Shown here: one piece after another, positions 7,244 through 13,454 of the stretch | Position numbering within the stretch: the first letter of the stretch is position 1 | Layout: every line of letters begins with the position of its first letter | Source of the DNA: Candidatus Muiribacterium halophilum | Lineage (GTDB): Bacteria > Muiribacteriota > Muiribacteriia > Muiribacteriales > Muiribacteriaceae | Direction of reading: 5' to 3' | DNA length: 16,134 bases | Assembly: GCA_023228995.1 (NCBI GenBank) | Contig: JALOAD010000067.1 | Span: 1 to 16,134 of the forward strand | Made by a program: the position numbers and the translations under genes | Notes under the pieces: model-generated | The model's database searches: none | Told to the model about the DNA's origin: nothing | Seen by the model: the letters and a program-made list of their open reading frames with translations, nothing else

Positions 7244-9056
7244 CTTCTATAAAAAATATTCTATTTTCATATTTTGCAGTCTGATTATCACTAATTGCAT
7301 ATATATCAGCAGGCTGAACATATAAATCTACTTTTTTAAGAGAAGTAGCTTCAGAAAACAATACATTCAATCCACCTGTTCTCCATTTACCCGGATAATC
7401 ATAATCAAAATTATAAACTATCATACCAGCCCTTTTCTTACCGTCCCAATCTTGTTTTTCACCTTCAAAATGTTTTCCAACATAATACTGAGTCTTAATA
7501 GTCTTATCCATAACATCAACATTTGAAGGAACACCGATTCTTAAAAGCCTTGAAACTATAGTCTTTACTTTCCCTTCACGATCAAGTTTTATTTTAACCT
7601 GTTCACCTTCTTTGATATTATCAAATGTAGATTGATTAATTATTTTTTCTGATAAAAGACCAGTAGCTCCATCAAGTCCAATAACTTCTCTTATTATTTT
7701 AATTTCATTGTTTTTTTCAAAAGTAACATTTCCTTTAACATTATCATACATAGTTACTGTTTCTGGACCTTTTGCAATTATTCTACCAATATAATCATAA
7801 GGAATAAGATTAACCTCAAGATAACCAATAACCTCTCTTTTATCATAATAATCATTTTCTTTTACAAGAACTTTTTTATTAACATTATATCTGTGTTTTT
7901 CACCAGCACAAATAAAATTAACCCTTATATCAAAAATATTTTCATCTTTAAGTTTATTTATAACAGTATTTAATTTTCCAACAGGATTATCTCCTCTTAC
8001 ACTTAACATTTTTCCATTTAATATAACCCAAATATAAGCATTGTCTGCAATAGTATATTTTTGCTTTCCAGGAACAAATACAGTATTAAAAGTTTTTCCA
8101 TTTCTAAATTCTGTCTTTCTCTGTTGAAAAGATAATTCAATTTCTTTAGCTTCAGAATCAATATTAATAAGTTCGCAATCTACTTTTGTATCACCATTAA
8201 CAGTTTTTAAAAAAACATCTTTTGAAGTATTTCCAATTGCAACATCATAAGGAATATACTCACCATATCCATCCCATTTTATGAATAAATTTGAAAACAA
8301 AGCAACAGCAAGTTCTCGAGAAACAGGTACATCTGCTTGAAATTCATATCTTCTTGTTGAAAAATTGTAAAAAACTTCTTTATAAGGAATTGAAAGACTT
8401 TTTTCAATAAAATCCATTTCTTCATCTCTTGAAGGTAAAATATTATATTCCTGTGCCATTCTTACCCAGCCAGGATAATCCGAAGGAGCTACAGATACAT
8501 CCATAAATCCTGTAAGATGTTTATTTAGTTTATCAGAATCACAAGCTATGCTTTCAATTCTTGCAAAAGGATCCTGAGTTTTTTGTAAAAGTACAAGTAA
8601 GGTTTTTAAAAACTCGCCTCTTGTAACTTTTTCTTCTGGATTGAATTTTCCTTTTAAAGGATTCAATATTCCTCTTTTAGTAACTCTTTCAACATAACCA
8701 AATGCATCCCAATATGTAAAATCTGAAAAACTTCTTGGAGCTTGATCTTTATAAAATTTCACAGCATTATATTCTTCTGTATAATCTTCAAATCCTGCAA
8801 TATCACATGGAAGAACTCTTGAAATAAGCACTGCAAGTTCACCTTTTGTAAGCGGTCTTGCTCCTCTAAAATCATTTGAAGGAACAATATCTGGAATTAC
8901 AGATTTAACAAATGCTTTTTGAATATGATGTTCAGCCCATGAACTTTCCATTTTAGAGGATAAAATATTAACACTATAATTTTCATTAGCCTCTCCTCCA
9001 AATGAATTTATTATAAAAATTAATATCACAAAAGAAAATATAGTTTTTCTTATCAT
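7224..9056 (-). CDS. SLH-domain exported surface protein
   Basis: A 610-residue protein with an N-terminal signal peptide (MIRKTIFSFVILIFIINSFGG, cleavage around 20-22) and three S-layer-homology-like modules at about 38-85, 110-158 and 182-262. These show the usual hydrophobic helix plus TRGE/SREL elements (LTKGELAVLISRVL, VTRGEFLKTLLVLL, VSRELAVALFSNLF). SLH modules anchor proteins to cell-wall polymers or to the periplasmic side of an envelope. The remaining ~340 residues look beta-rich, with no transmembrane helix and no domain I can name. The ATG overlaps the stop of the upstream gene in ATGA, and GGAGGGG lies just before it, so the two are translationally coupled. The 3' end overlaps the plus-strand TPR-CSD gene by 20 bases and no terminator is visible there. 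SLH assignment is good; function of the C-terminal half is unknown. Confidence 0.85.
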   Translation of the reverse strand: MIRKTIFSFVILIFIINSFGGEANENYSVNILSSKMESSWAEHHIQKAFVKSVIPDIVPSNDFRGARPLTKGELAVLISRVLPCDIAGFEDYTEEYNAVKFYKDQAPRSFSDFTYWDAFGYVERVTKRGILNPLKGKFNPEEKVTRGEFLKTLLVLLQKTQDPFARIESIACDSDKLNKHLTGFMDVSVAPSDYPGWVRMAQEYNILPSRDEEMDFIEKSLSIPYKEVFYNFSTRRYEFQADVPVSRELAVALFSNLFIKWDGYGEYIPYDVAIGNTSKDVFLKTVNGDTKVDCELINIDSEAKEIELSFQQRKTEFRNGKTFNTVFVPGKQKYTIADNAYIWVILNGKMLSVRGDNPVGKLNTVINKLKDENIFDIRVNFICAGEKHRYNVNKKVLVKENDYYDKREVIGYLEVNLIPYDYIGRIIAKGPETVTMYDNVKGNVTFEKNNEIKIIREVIGLDGATGLLSEKIINQSTFDNIKEGEQVKIKLDREGKVKTIVSRLLRIGVPSNVDVMDKTIKTQYYVGKHFEGEKQDWDGKKRAGMIVYNFDYDYPGKWRTGGLNVLFSEATSLKKVDLYVQPADIYAISDNQTAKYENRIFFIEAIPKFF

Positions 9057-9850
9057 AATGCCCCTCCGTGTTTTATAACACTTAATTTAATAAAATTATC
9101 AGTTTTATCAAATTTAAATTTCTGATTAAATTTTTCATAGCCTTTGCAATCTATAGAGATTAAAGCATTGTTTTTTGATGTATTCACAGTAAACTTACCA
9201 TTGTTATCGGTAAAAATAACTTTATTATCAAAAAAAATAGGAATATCTGAAACCGGTACTCCTGTATTTTTATCAACAACTTCACCTTTAACTAGAATAT
9301 CACCAGATAAACGATTTATAATACTCATTATAGAATTTAGAGAATTATCTTGATAAGTTGATTTAATAGAATAGTTTTCTTCGTCACAATAATCAAATTC
9401 TTTTACAATATCTGTTTGTTCCTTATATGTTTCGCAAAATTCTTCTTTTGGTTTTATTTCAGGAAAACTTTTTTCAATTACAATATCTTTTTTTTCATTA
9501 ACAATAATGACTTCTTCTGATTTTTCAATTTTTGTTTTTTGAATTTCTTCATACTTTTTTGAAATAATAAATTTTTTTGAATTATGTCCTTTATATAAAA
9601 AAACAACTTTTGAATAATCTGAATAAGAATCTTTATCAACCTTTACGAGATTTGCTCCAGAAAGTAAAGCTTGAACATAAAATTCGCCATTCATATCTGT
9701 ATATTTTATTTCATCTTCAACAAATATCTTGGCATTTTTAACAGGTTCAAGGTTTTTAGAATCAAGAACAATTCCTCTTAACTCAGAAAAATTCAAAGAA
9801 AATGTACATAACACTATATTTAAAAATAATATAAGAAATAGTTTTTTCAT
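9053..9850 (-). CDS. Exported protein with two carboxypeptidase-regulatory-like (Ig-like) domains
   Basis: A 265-residue protein with a short signal peptide (MKKLFLILFLNIVLCTFS, cleavage near residue 19) and no lipobox. Residues about 24-95 and 185-258 are two similar beta-sandwich modules of the carboxypeptidase-regulatory-like kind. Each opens with G-x-V-x-D/N-x-x-x-x-x-P-V (RGIVLDSKNLEPV; KGEVVDKNTGVPV), and the T/D-D-N-G-K/E-F turn follows (YTDMNGEFYV; FTDNNGKFTV). Between them lies a charged linker (about 96-178) rich in Glu and Lys. Such modules are non-catalytic adhesion or anchoring folds on surface proteins. The stop overlaps the ATG of the SLH gene, suggesting that the two act together at the cell surface. 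No Shine-Dalgarno sequence precedes the ATG, unlike most neighbours; a possible promoter lies there instead (9857-9885). The specific role is unknown. Confidence 0.82.
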   Translation of the reverse strand: MKKLFLILFLNIVLCTFSLNFSELRGIVLDSKNLEPVKNAKIFVEDEIKYTDMNGEFYVQALLSGANLVKVDKDSYSDYSKVVFLYKGHNSKKFIISKKYEEIQKTKIEKSEEVIIVNEKKDIVIEKSFPEIKPKEEFCETYKEQTDIVKEFDYCDEENYSIKSTYQDNSLNSIMSIINRLSGDILVKGEVVDKNTGVPVSDIPIFFDNKVIFTDNNGKFTVNTSKNNALISIDCKGYEKFNQKFKFDKTDNFIKLSVIKHGGAL

Positions 9851-9856
9851 GTAATA

Positions 9857-9885
9857 ATTATCGGCATGAAAAAATTTACAATTAA
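9857..9885 (-). promoter_or_regulatory. Weak candidate internal promoter before the carboxypeptidase-regulatory-like gene
   Basis: On the minus strand, TTAATT (9880-9885) and GATAAT (9857-9862) are 17 bases apart, and the -10 ends 6 bases before the ATG at 9850. If real, this would give a leaderless mRNA for a gene that lacks a ribosome site. The -35 is a poor match and AT-rich DNA produces such pairs by chance. Confidence 0.25.
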
Positions 9886-10487
9886 TTTACATTTTCTACA
9901 AGAACTCTAATTCCAGAATTTTCAAAATCAACAACTATAAGATCAAACCCTTCATTACTTTCTTGTTTATCAATAATTTTACCTTTATCTTTAAATATTT
10001 CATGAAATAAAAAATCACCAATATTATAAGTTTTTGAATAATTATATTTCAAAAGACTTCCCTGAGCAGTCTTTTTTTCTTTTACTTCTTTTTCTTCAAC
10101 TATTTTTTCAATGTTTTTTTCAATAATTATATCATTGTTTATTTCATTATTTTGTTCAACTAAATTTTTTTCATCATTAGATATTTTTTTCCTCTGACCT
10201 CTTCTTAAACCTAATCTATTTAGTTTTCGCTTTATAGCAATTGGAGTAACCGAAAACTTTTTAGCAAGTTCTGAATCTGCTATATCACAAAAATTTTCTC
10301 TCAAAAAATCTTCTTCAGTCTCAGACCATTTTTTTTGAACTTGTCTTATAAGATTAAGTCTTGATAACTTCCTCTGAATAGATATAGTAGTAACACCAAA
10401 TTTATCAGCCAATTCTTTATTACTCATCTTATTATAATTTTTCTTTAAAAACTCTTCTTCCTCATGTGTCCATCTTTTTGATACCAA
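9882..10487 (-). CDS. Two Myb/SANT-like DNA-binding repeats plus UvrD/PcrA-type C-terminal Tudor-like domain
   Basis: I do not recognise a named protein. The 201 residues contain two near-duplicate Myb/SANT-like helix-turn-helix repeats. Repeat 1 is at 6-47 (RWTHEEEEFL..NKELADKFGVTTISIQRKL) and repeat 2 at 54-95 (KWSETEEDFL..DSELAKKFSVTPIAIKRKL), each ending in a basic recognition helix. A charged, possibly coiled linker spans about 101-145. Residues 153-200 (NIGDFLFHEIFKDKGKII..DLIVVDFENSGIRVLVENV) resemble the GDxVxHxxFGxGxV..V.F...G.K.L domain at the C-terminus of UvrD/PcrA helicases, a Tudor-like fold that in PcrA binds RNA polymerase. A DNA-binding, polymerase-contacting transcription factor is inferred. 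The first in-frame start is a TTG at 10499. I prefer the TTG at 10487, because GGAGGA (10492-10497) is correctly spaced only for it. The HEAT gene ends 14 bases upstream. Confidence 0.78.
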   Translation of the reverse strand: MVSKRWTHEEEEFLKKNYNKMSNKELADKFGVTTISIQRKLSRLNLIRQVQKKWSETEEDFLRENFCDIADSELAKKFSVTPIAIKRKLNRLGLRRGQRKKISNDEKNLVEQNNEINNDIIIEKNIEKIVEEKEVKEKKTAQGSLLKYNYSKTYNIGDFLFHEIFKDKGKIIDKQESNEGFDLIVVDFENSGIRVLVENVN

Positions 10488-10493
10488 GGTATC
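10480..10493 (-). promoter_or_regulatory. Palindrome over the start codon of the Myb-Tudor gene
   Basis: GATACC-AA-GGTATC on the plus strand is a perfect 6+2+6 inverted repeat whose centre is the TTG start codon at 10485-10487. In mRNA it can fold as a 5-bp stem with a CUUG loop, placing the start codon in the loop and part of the ribosome site in the stem. It could be a translational control element, a protein-binding site, or chance. Confidence 0.4.
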
Positions 10494-10497
10494 CTCC
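10492..10497 (-). promoter_or_regulatory. Shine-Dalgarno site that fixes the Myb-Tudor start
   Basis: GGAGGA on the minus strand, 4 bases before the TTG at 10487. It overlaps the alternative TTG at 10499, which itself has no ribosome site, so the shorter start is preferred. Confidence 0.7.
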
Positions 10498-10501
10498 AAA
10501 A

Positions 10502-11185
10502 TTAATTTTTCTTAGTAAGTATTTCTGAATATCCAACCAATGCAATTATTGCATTTCTGCATACATCCTCATCTTCATCTTCAAGAGATGAAAGTAGATA
10601 ATGCAAAAAATCTTCTATCTGAGTTTCTCCAAAAGCATATAAAGCACTTGCTCTCATCCATTTTTCATCATTTTTTATCATTTTAGAAAAAGTTTCTTTA
10701 ACTTTTTCTCTTATTTCTTCAAACTGCCAAAGAGCAATCGCAGTATTAGCAAGAACTCTGTTGTCTTTTTCTGTTTCCATAACAGGTAAAAGAAGATCAA
10801 CTATTTTTCTATCACCAATCTTTGATAAAGCTTCAACAGTATTAGCTCTAATTCTTCTTTCTGAATGTTTTAAGTAACTTGCAAGTCTTGGTATATAATC
10901 AACATCCGCAGTATCACCTACAGCTCTAATAATAGAGGCTTTTACATTATCAAGCTCTTGTTCATTAAGTATTCTAAAAGAAAATTCAAGAAATTTCTGA
11001 TCTTTTCCCATAAATCCAAAAAGTCTAAAGAATTTTATCTTATCATCACTTTCCATCTCAATATAATTAGCATAGAAATCTTCTTTGATTTCAGGATATT
11101 TTTCAGCTATTTCATTAGAAATATACTCGCCAATGAATTCTTCAGAGTTAACAATTCTTAAAACTTCAACAATATTTCTAGTCAT
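10502..11185 (-). CDS. HEAT-repeat protein
   Basis: A 227-residue all-helical protein with no signal peptide or membrane segment. About five HEAT-like helix pairs can be seen, clearest from residue 60 onward: DNVKASIIRAVGDTADVDYIPRL, RIRANTVEALSKIGDRKIVDLLLPV, RVLANTAIALWQFEEI, WMRASALYAFGETQIEDFLHYL and DVCRNAIIALVGYSEI. HEAT solenoids act as protein-binding scaffolds, and no catalytic residues are seen. I chose the ATG at 11185 (MTRNIVEVL) because AGAGGA lies 7 bases upstream. A TTG at 11227 would add 14 residues but has no ribosome site. It is the first gene of the set that continues with the Myb-Tudor gene 14 bases downstream, behind a strong promoter and a leader with two palindromes. 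The fold is fairly sure; partner and role are unknown. Confidence 0.82.
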   Translation of the reverse strand: MTRNIVEVLRIVNSEEFIGEYISNEIAEKYPEIKEDFYANYIEMESDDKIKFFRLFGFMGKDQKFLEFSFRILNEQELDNVKASIIRAVGDTADVDYIPRLASYLKHSERRIRANTVEALSKIGDRKIVDLLLPVMETEKDNRVLANTAIALWQFEEIREKVKETFSKMIKNDEKWMRASALYAFGETQIEDFLHYLLSSLEDEDEDVCRNAIIALVGYSEILTKKN

Positions 11186-11192
11186 ATTAAAA

Positions 11193-11198
11193 TCCTCT
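11193..11198 (-). promoter_or_regulatory. Shine-Dalgarno site that fixes the HEAT gene start
   Basis: AGAGGA on the minus strand, 7 bases before the ATG at 11185. It supports this start over the upstream TTG at 11227. Confidence 0.75.
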
Positions 11199-11239
11199 AA
11201 AAGTATTAAAAAATTTTTTTTAATCAAATTTCTTTTTAA

Positions 11240-11292
11240 TCTTGCAAGTTTAAACAGGAATTTATTATTTTTTTATGCAATAACTTGCAAGA
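11240..11292. repeat. Pair of CTTGCAAG palindromes forming an 11-base inverted repeat
   Basis: TCTTGCAAGTT at 11240-11250 and its exact reverse complement at 11282-11292, separated by 31 bases. Each contains the 8-base self-complementary core CTTGCAAG. Centres are 43 bases apart, about four helical turns. Relative to the predicted start near 11296 they lie at about +4 to +14 and +46 to +56 of the HEAT-operon leader. They could be paired operators for a dimeric regulator or arms of an mRNA hairpin. The core also occurs by chance inside coding DNA at 10878-10885 and 13012-13019. Confidence 0.6.
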
Positions 11293-11302
11293 CAGTTTTT
11301 AA

Positions 11303-11331
11303 ATTATAATGCATTAGAAAAAGATTGTAAA
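11303..11331 (-). promoter_or_regulatory. Promoter of the HEAT/Myb-Tudor/envelope operon
   Basis: Minus strand -35 TTTACA (11326-11331), a 17-base spacer and a perfect -10 TATAAT (11303-11308). The predicted start is near 11296, giving a leader of about 110 bases before the HEAT ATG. It lies directly behind the terminator of the preceding lipoprotein gene, so the two units are cleanly separated. The stretch 11186-11335 holds only this promoter, the palindrome pair and the HEAT ribosome site. Confidence 0.7.
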
Positions 11332-11335
11332 GCAT

Positions 11336-11366
11336 AAAAAAAAAAGCCCAATAATAGGGCTTTTTT
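11336..11366 (-). terminator. Rho-independent terminator of the lipoprotein gene (possibly bidirectional)
   Basis: On the minus strand, A-rich lead, GGGC... stem: AAAAAAGCCC, 7-base loop, GGGCTTTTTT with ten T in the tail. The GC core is 4 bp (11346-11349 with 11357-11360), extended by at least six A-T pairs. It begins about 31 bases after the lipoprotein stop. The structure is symmetrical with A/T runs on both sides and could also work on the plus strand. Confidence 0.88.
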
Positions 11367-11397
11367 GTATATATAACTTTTAAAATTTAACTATATT

Positions 11398-12054
11398 TTA
11401 ATTTGAAAGAAAAGCATAAGGATAAAACTGGCCATTTCCATTTCCATCAGTACCAATTCTACCACCTATATCAAATTTTGCATTTACATTAACTGAAGTT
11501 CCAGCTTTTATATCAATTGCACTAAAGCTATTTAAAATAATTGTTTTATTATAACTCTTATCATCCCATGAAATTTCCGCACCTAATTCTGTATTTCTAT
11601 AAACTGTCCATACTCTCTGAACATGAATTTCCATCTGTGCATAAATTCCTGATGGAATTGTTATATCATTTAAAAACAGTATATTTTCATTTTTATAATT
11701 TTCTCTTAAATAAAAAGTAGGTTCTGGCTGTAATTCTTCACTAAAAAAAAGAGTAGTTTTATCACCATCCGTTCTTGTAAGGGCTATTTTACTAACAAAA
11801 AGTCCTACACTTTTAAGATTTTTTAGAGGAATTTCATTATCAACAAAAAACTGAGGTGCTCTACTTCCATAAGTAACAGATGCAGCGTCATTTGCTCTTA
11901 TGTAAACATTTACTTTTCCATCTGCACTATACATATTTGCCGGATTTACAGAACTTGAGTCGTTTCCACAACCTGAAAAAAGCAATGTAACTAAGCTTAG
12001 ACAAATTGCAATATATGTAATCATCAATTTTCTACTTTTAAAATTAAATAACAT
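11398..12054 (-). CDS. Putative lipoprotein, DUF4382-like
   Basis: A 218-residue protein with a lipoprotein signal: positively charged start (FKSRKL), hydrophobic stretch and lipobox LFSGC with the lipidated Cys at residue 29. A Ser/Asn-rich tether follows. The mature part begins ADGKVNVYIRANDAA and includes LKSVGLFVSKIALTRTDGDKTTLFF and ITIPSGIYAQMEIHVQRV. This order of a short beta strand, a regulator-like strand and a PxGxYxQxxxxV segment resembles DUF4382 proteins, which have no known function. The ATG at 12054 is chosen because GGGGG (12060-12064) lies 5 bases upstream. A TTG at 12066 overlaps that site and is unlikely. It is monocistronic, closed by a strong terminator, and probably sits on an envelope membrane. 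DUF4382 membership is tentative. Confidence 0.78.
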   Translation of the reverse strand: MLFNFKSRKLMITYIAICLSLVTLLFSGCGNDSSSVNPANMYSADGKVNVYIRANDAASVTYGSRAPQFFVDNEIPLKNLKSVGLFVSKIALTRTDGDKTTLFFSEELQPEPTFYLRENYKNENILFLNDITIPSGIYAQMEIHVQRVWTVYRNTELGAEISWDDKSYNKTIILNSFSAIDIKAGTSVNVNAKFDIGGRIGTDGNGNGQFYPYAFLSN

Positions 12055-12251
12055 GATTTCCCCCAAGTATTTTTTTTAATTTTCGACCAAAAAAGGGAAA
12101 AACATTAAATAAATTTATAAAAAAAGTGAAAGGGTTAAAGTGAAAGCAGTGAAGCTGTGACAAAAAACAAAGTTGCAGTTACATTCACTAAACACTATAT
12201 AACAGTTCTTTCCCCTTTCACCATTTCACTATATCGCTACTTTGCGAGTTT
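12055..12251. other. 197-base intergenic region between tyrS and the lipoprotein gene
   Basis: No open frame of note. It holds the inverted repeat described separately, AT-rich DNA, and the lipoprotein ribosome site GGGGG (12060-12064). I see no classical terminator right after tyrS and no convincing promoter for the lipoprotein gene, although one must lie here unless there is read-through from tyrS. Confidence 0.6.
12125..12230. repeat. Imperfect inverted repeat of GTGAAA-like units
   Basis: The left arm (12125-12151) reads AGTGAAAGGGTTAAAG... and the reverse complement of the right arm (12203-12230) reads AGTGAAATGGTGAAAG.... They agree at most positions with a few substitutions and one 1-base shift. 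The loop is about 51 bases. Each arm contains GTGAAA units in tandem: 12126, 12140 and a GTGAAG at 12149 on plus; two GTGAAA (12216-12221, 12224-12229) on minus; and a GTGAAT in the loop (12183-12188). It may be a palindromic dispersed repeat or a hairpin in the tyrS 3' region. Confidence 0.6.
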
Positions 12252-13439
12252 TTAAATCAATTTTGCGAAATTTCTTTTTCCAGCTTTTAAAATAATCTCA
12301 CCTTTTATCTCAAGCTCAAACTTAACATCTGTGATTTTTTCATCATTTATTTTTACACCGCCAGACTGTATAAGTCTTCTTGCTTCACCAGAACTTTTTG
12401 CAAAACCAAGTTCTTGAATAAGTTTTGGAAGCCACCATTTTTTTTCACTTAATTCAACAGTTTTAATATCATCTGGAATTTCTTTTCTTGAATGAACTTT
12501 TTCAAAATATTCTCTAGCTTCAACTGATTTTTCATTTCCATGATAAAAAGAAATAATTTCATGAGCAAGTCTTTTTTTAAATTCCATAGGATTTGCACCT
12601 GATTTTATACTATCTTTCATATTTTTTATTTCTTCTAAAGGTATATCTGTTACAAGTTCAAAATATCTAAACATAAGTTCATCATTTATACTCATAACCT
12701 TACCAAACATATTGTTTGGACTTTCATTTATACCAATGTAATTATTAAGAGATTTACTCATCTTCTCAACACCATCAAGTCCTTCAAGCAATGGCATTGT
12801 CATAATTATTTGGCTTTCCTGATTATATTCTCTCTGAATATGTCTACCCATAAGAAGATTAAATTTCTGATCATTTCCTCCAAGCTCAACATCTGCTTCT
12901 AAAGCAACACTATCATAACCCTGCATAAGTGGATAAAAAAATTCATGTATTGAAATTGGTTGCTCGTTTTTAAATCTTTTTTCAAAATCATCTCTTTCAA
13001 GCATTCTTGCAAGTGTATATTTGGAAGCAAGATTTATAACTTCAGAAAAATCAAGTTTTTCAAACCATTTTGAATTAAACTCTATAATAAGATTATCAAT
13101 ATCAAGTATTTTACCAACTTGTTGTTTATAAGTTTCTGCATTTTCAAGAACATCTTCTTTTGTAAGCTGTTTTCTAGTCTGATTTTTACCGGTAGGATCA
13201 CCTATCATTCCAGTATAATCTCCAATTAGAAATACTACTTTATGACCAAGTTCCTGAAACTTTCTCATTTTTCTTAGTAAAACCGTGTGCCCAAGATGTA
13301 TATCTGGAGCTGTTGGATCAAATCCAGCTTTCACAGTTAATATTTTCTTTTTTTTAAGTCTCTCAACAAGCTCTTCTTCTTTTAAAAGTTCAACACATCC
13401 TCTTTTGATAATTTCTATTTGTTTATGTATTTCTATCAT
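12252..13439 (-). CDS. tyrS: Tyrosyl-tRNA synthetase (TyrZ-like)
   Basis: TyrRS charges tRNA-Tyr with tyrosine in the cytoplasm. The 395-residue protein has the class I signatures HLGH (48-51, in [21 protein letters not shown]) and KMSKS (226-230). The segments [24 protein letters not shown] (70-93) and [18 protein letters not shown] fit the TyrZ-like branch. The C-terminal S4 RNA-binding domain (about 335-395, [23 protein letters not shown]) is complete. The ATG at 13439 is chosen because GAGGTG (13446-13451) stands 6 bases upstream. An in-frame GTG at 13448 lies inside that ribosome site. It follows valS by 15 bases and is surely co-transcribed with it. No terminator hairpin of classical form follows the stop. 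Confidence 0.97.
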   Translation of the reverse strand: MIEIHKQIEIIKRGCVELLKEEELVERLKKKKILTVKAGFDPTAPDIHLGHTVLLRKMRKFQELGHKVVFLIGDYTGMIGDPTGKNQTRKQLTKEDVLENAETYKQQVGKILDIDNLIIEFNSKWFEKLDFSEVINLASKYTLARMLERDDFEKRFKNEQPISIHEFFYPLMQGYDSVALEADVELGGNDQKFNLLMGRHIQREYNQESQIIMTMPLLEGLDGVEKMSKSLNNYIGINESPNNMFGKVMSINDELMFRYFELVTDIPLEEIKNMKDSIKSGANPMEFKKRLAHEIISFYHGNEKSVEAREYFEKVHSRKEIPDDIKTVELSEKKWWLPKLIQELGFAKSSGEARRLIQSGGVKINDEKITDVKFELEIKGEIILKAGKRNFAKLI

Positions 13440-13445
13440 AAAAAA

Positions 13446-13451
13446 CACCTC
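13446..13451 (-). promoter_or_regulatory. Shine-Dalgarno site that fixes the tyrS start
   Basis: GAGGTG on the minus strand, 6 bases before the ATG at 13439. The in-frame GTG at 13448 is part of this site and therefore an unlikely start. Confidence 0.75.
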
Positions 13452-13454
13452 ATT

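Noticed and set aside
10878-10885. Third CTTGCAAG as an operator
   Set aside because: It falls inside the HEAT coding frame (Leu-Ala-Ser codons), and another copy lies inside tyrS (13012-13019), so single copies of this 8-mer are probably chance.
11186-11227. TTG start for the HEAT protein at 11227
   Set aside because: No ribosome site before it, while AGAGGA stands 7 bases before the ATG at 11185.
12125-12230. CRISPR array
   Set aside because: The units are short (6-10 bases), irregularly spaced and partly inverted, and no cas gene is present.
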